NCBI GenBank assembly: GCA_934630485.1
Contig: CAKTWD010000083.1
Span: 1 to 7,240, forward strand
Origin: an uncultured Eggerthellaceae bacterium
GTDB lineage: Bacteria > Actinomycetota > Coriobacteriia > Coriobacteriales > Eggerthellaceae
Length of the DNA: 7,240 bases
Direction: 5' to 3'
Shown here: positions 6,435 through 7,240 of the stretch, piece after piece
Position numbering within the stretch: the first letter of the stretch is position 1
How the letters are laid out: each line of letters begins with the position of its first letter
Notes under the pieces: generated by a model
The model's database searches: none
Seen by the model: the letters and a program-made list of their open reading frames with translations, nothing else
Told to the model about the DNA's origin: nothing
Program-made: the position numbers and the translations under genes

Positions 6435-7043
6435 ATGAGCGTTGTGAATACTACTCCTAGCGATAACACCCGCACTGTTCTTCTTTGCGGAGTTGGCGGG
6501 CAGGGCACAATTACCGCAGCCGATCTATTGGCTCGGGCTGCAGCGGCTGCTGGCCTTGAAGTCAAAGTCTCTGAGATTCATGGAATGGCTCAACGTGGTG
6601 GCGCCGTTACCACCGTTGTCAGGTTTGGCGATAAGGTTCAATCGATGGTCGCCGATCCCGGATGCTGCGATGCTGTTGTCTCTTTCGAGAAGATGGAGGC
6701 CCTTCGTAACGTCGCGTTTCTGAAGCCTGGTGGATTCTTGCTTGTTGCTGACGACTCTATCAAGCCGTTGCCAGTTGCCTGCGGCATGGCCGACATGCCT
6801 GCTGGAATCGATGAGAGCCTCGTTAGCCATGATGCTACCGTTATTCCTGCAACGGAACTTGCTGTTCAGGCGGGCAATATCAAGACCGAAAACGTCGTGC
6901 TGCTTGGTGCGTTGGAAAACGTTCTGCACTTTGGTAAGGATGTATGGACCAAGGTGATCGAGGATCGAGTCCCGCCTAAGACCATCGATTCGAACCTCAA
7001 GGCATTTAGCCTTGGCTTCGAGTCTGTCGTTGCGAGCGAATAA
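6435..7043 (+). CDS. iorB: Indolepyruvate:ferredoxin oxidoreductase, beta subunit
   Basis: This 202-residue protein is the gamma-type (POR/KOR gamma domain) partner of IorA in the heteromeric enzyme. It carries no iron-sulfur cysteine cluster, which fits this subunit. The glycine-rich GVGGQGTITAADLLARAA (19-36) opens a Rossmann-like fold, and the conserved EIHGMAQRGGAV (47-58) matches the family signature. The remaining fold runs to the end, with VVLLGAL (154-160) near the C-terminus, and the length is normal for a stand-alone IorB. The start at ATG 6435 is fixed by the preceding AGAGG and the 2-nt junction with iorA. No phenylacetyl-CoA ligase or aromatic aminotransferase, frequent companions of this pair, is in the window. 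The call is secure from the signature motifs and the adjacent iorA. Confidence 0.94.
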   Translation: MSVVNTTPSDNTRTVLLCGVGGQGTITAADLLARAAAAAGLEVKVSEIHGMAQRGGAVTTVVRFGDKVQSMVADPGCCDAVVSFEKMEALRNVAFLKPGGFLLVADDSIKPLPVACGMADMPAGIDESLVSHDATVIPATELAVQAGNIKTENVVLLGALENVLHFGKDVWTKVIEDRVPPKTIDSNLKAFSLGFESVVASE

Positions 7044-7059
7044 ATCATTTTTGGATACC

Positions 7060-7240
7060 GTGACACCATCACATACTGTTTGCCGTTTCGCGCCCAGCCC
7101 AACTGGTCGAATGCATGCTGGGAATATTTTCTCGGCACTGGTTTCGTGGCTTATTGCTCGTTCTGACGAGGGGGAAGTGGTCTTAAGGATCGAAGACCTT
7201 GATCGAGATCGCTCGAAGGCTGAGTTCATCGATGCAGTTC
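7060..7240 (+). CDS. gluQRS: Glutamyl-Q tRNA(Asp) synthetase-like protein, N-terminal part (cut by window end)
   Basis: Sixty codons are visible of a class I glutamyl-tRNA-synthetase catalytic domain. FAPSPTGRMHAGN (10-22) is the ATP-binding motif equivalent to HIGH, with His19, Gly21 and Asn22. RIEDLDRDRS (43-52) is the second hallmark. Full-length GltX usually reads HIGGARTAL and RIEDTD at these sites, so this is more likely the short paralogue GluQRS, which activates glutamate and attaches it to queuosine in the anticodon of tRNA(Asp). GltX is the alternative; the missing C-terminal anticodon-binding domain would decide. GTG 7060 is the best in-frame start, with TTG 7051 as alternative, and only a weak GGA (7053-7055) serves as ribosome binding site, unlike the strong sites of its neighbours. 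The gap after iorB is 16 nt, so it may be read from the same transcript. Confidence 0.8.
   Translation, partial: MTPSHTVCRFAPSPTGRMHAGNIFSALVSWLIARSDEGEVVLRIEDLDRDRSKAEFIDAV

Noticed and set aside
6525..7229. 234-codon reverse-strand open frame over iorB and the GluRS-like gene
   Set aside because: It crosses two genes with clear family motifs on the + strand, has no recognisable motif, and its start would fall inside a conserved synthetase segment.

Overview
The window reads as ordinary chromosome from an anaerobic actinobacterium. The class Coriobacteriia (Eggerthella/Slackia/Cryptobacterium-like) is my best guess. The grounds are a base composition near half GC, strong GGGGAG-type Shine-Dalgarno sites, a large VanW-family envelope protein beside a DD-carboxypeptidase, an anaerobic ferredoxin-linked 2-oxoacid oxidoreductase, and the wording of the GluRS-like N-terminus. 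This assignment is inference; no marker gene fixes the taxon.

Layout: every supported gene is on the + strand and the gaps are very short (7, 24, 25, 40, 2 and 16 nt), so the window could be a single transcript. It opens with the last 20 codons of an unidentified gene (1-63). Three envelope or signalling genes follow. The first (71-2719) is an 882-residue membrane-anchored VanW-family protein with a long Ser/Arg-rich cytoplasmic tail, two PG_binding_4-like repeats, a VanW domain and a G5-like end. The second (about 2744-4168) is a secreted penicillin-binding-protein-5-type D-Ala-D-Ala carboxypeptidase. The third (4194-4634) is a small zinc-ribbon plus FHA protein.

The second half is metabolic. 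iorA (4675-6432) and iorB (6435-7043) encode the two subunits of indolepyruvate:ferredoxin oxidoreductase, which oxidises aryl-pyruvates from aromatic amino acid breakdown to aryl-acetyl-CoA and reduces ferredoxin. The window ends inside a glutamyl-tRNA-synthetase-like gene (from about 7060), most likely the tRNA-modifying glutamyl-Q tRNA(Asp) synthetase.

How they may work together: the VanW protein and the carboxypeptidase both act at the outer face of the membrane on or near peptidoglycan, and the FHA protein is a plausible cytoplasmic reader of phosphothreonine. iorA and iorB form one heteromeric enzyme. No functional link between the envelope half and the metabolic half is visible. I see no mobile element, CRISPR array, RNA gene, defence system or convincing terminator, and no gene-free stretch longer than 40 bases. 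The most unusual feature is the Ser/Arg-rich tail of the VanW protein, with a possible internal translation start just after it.
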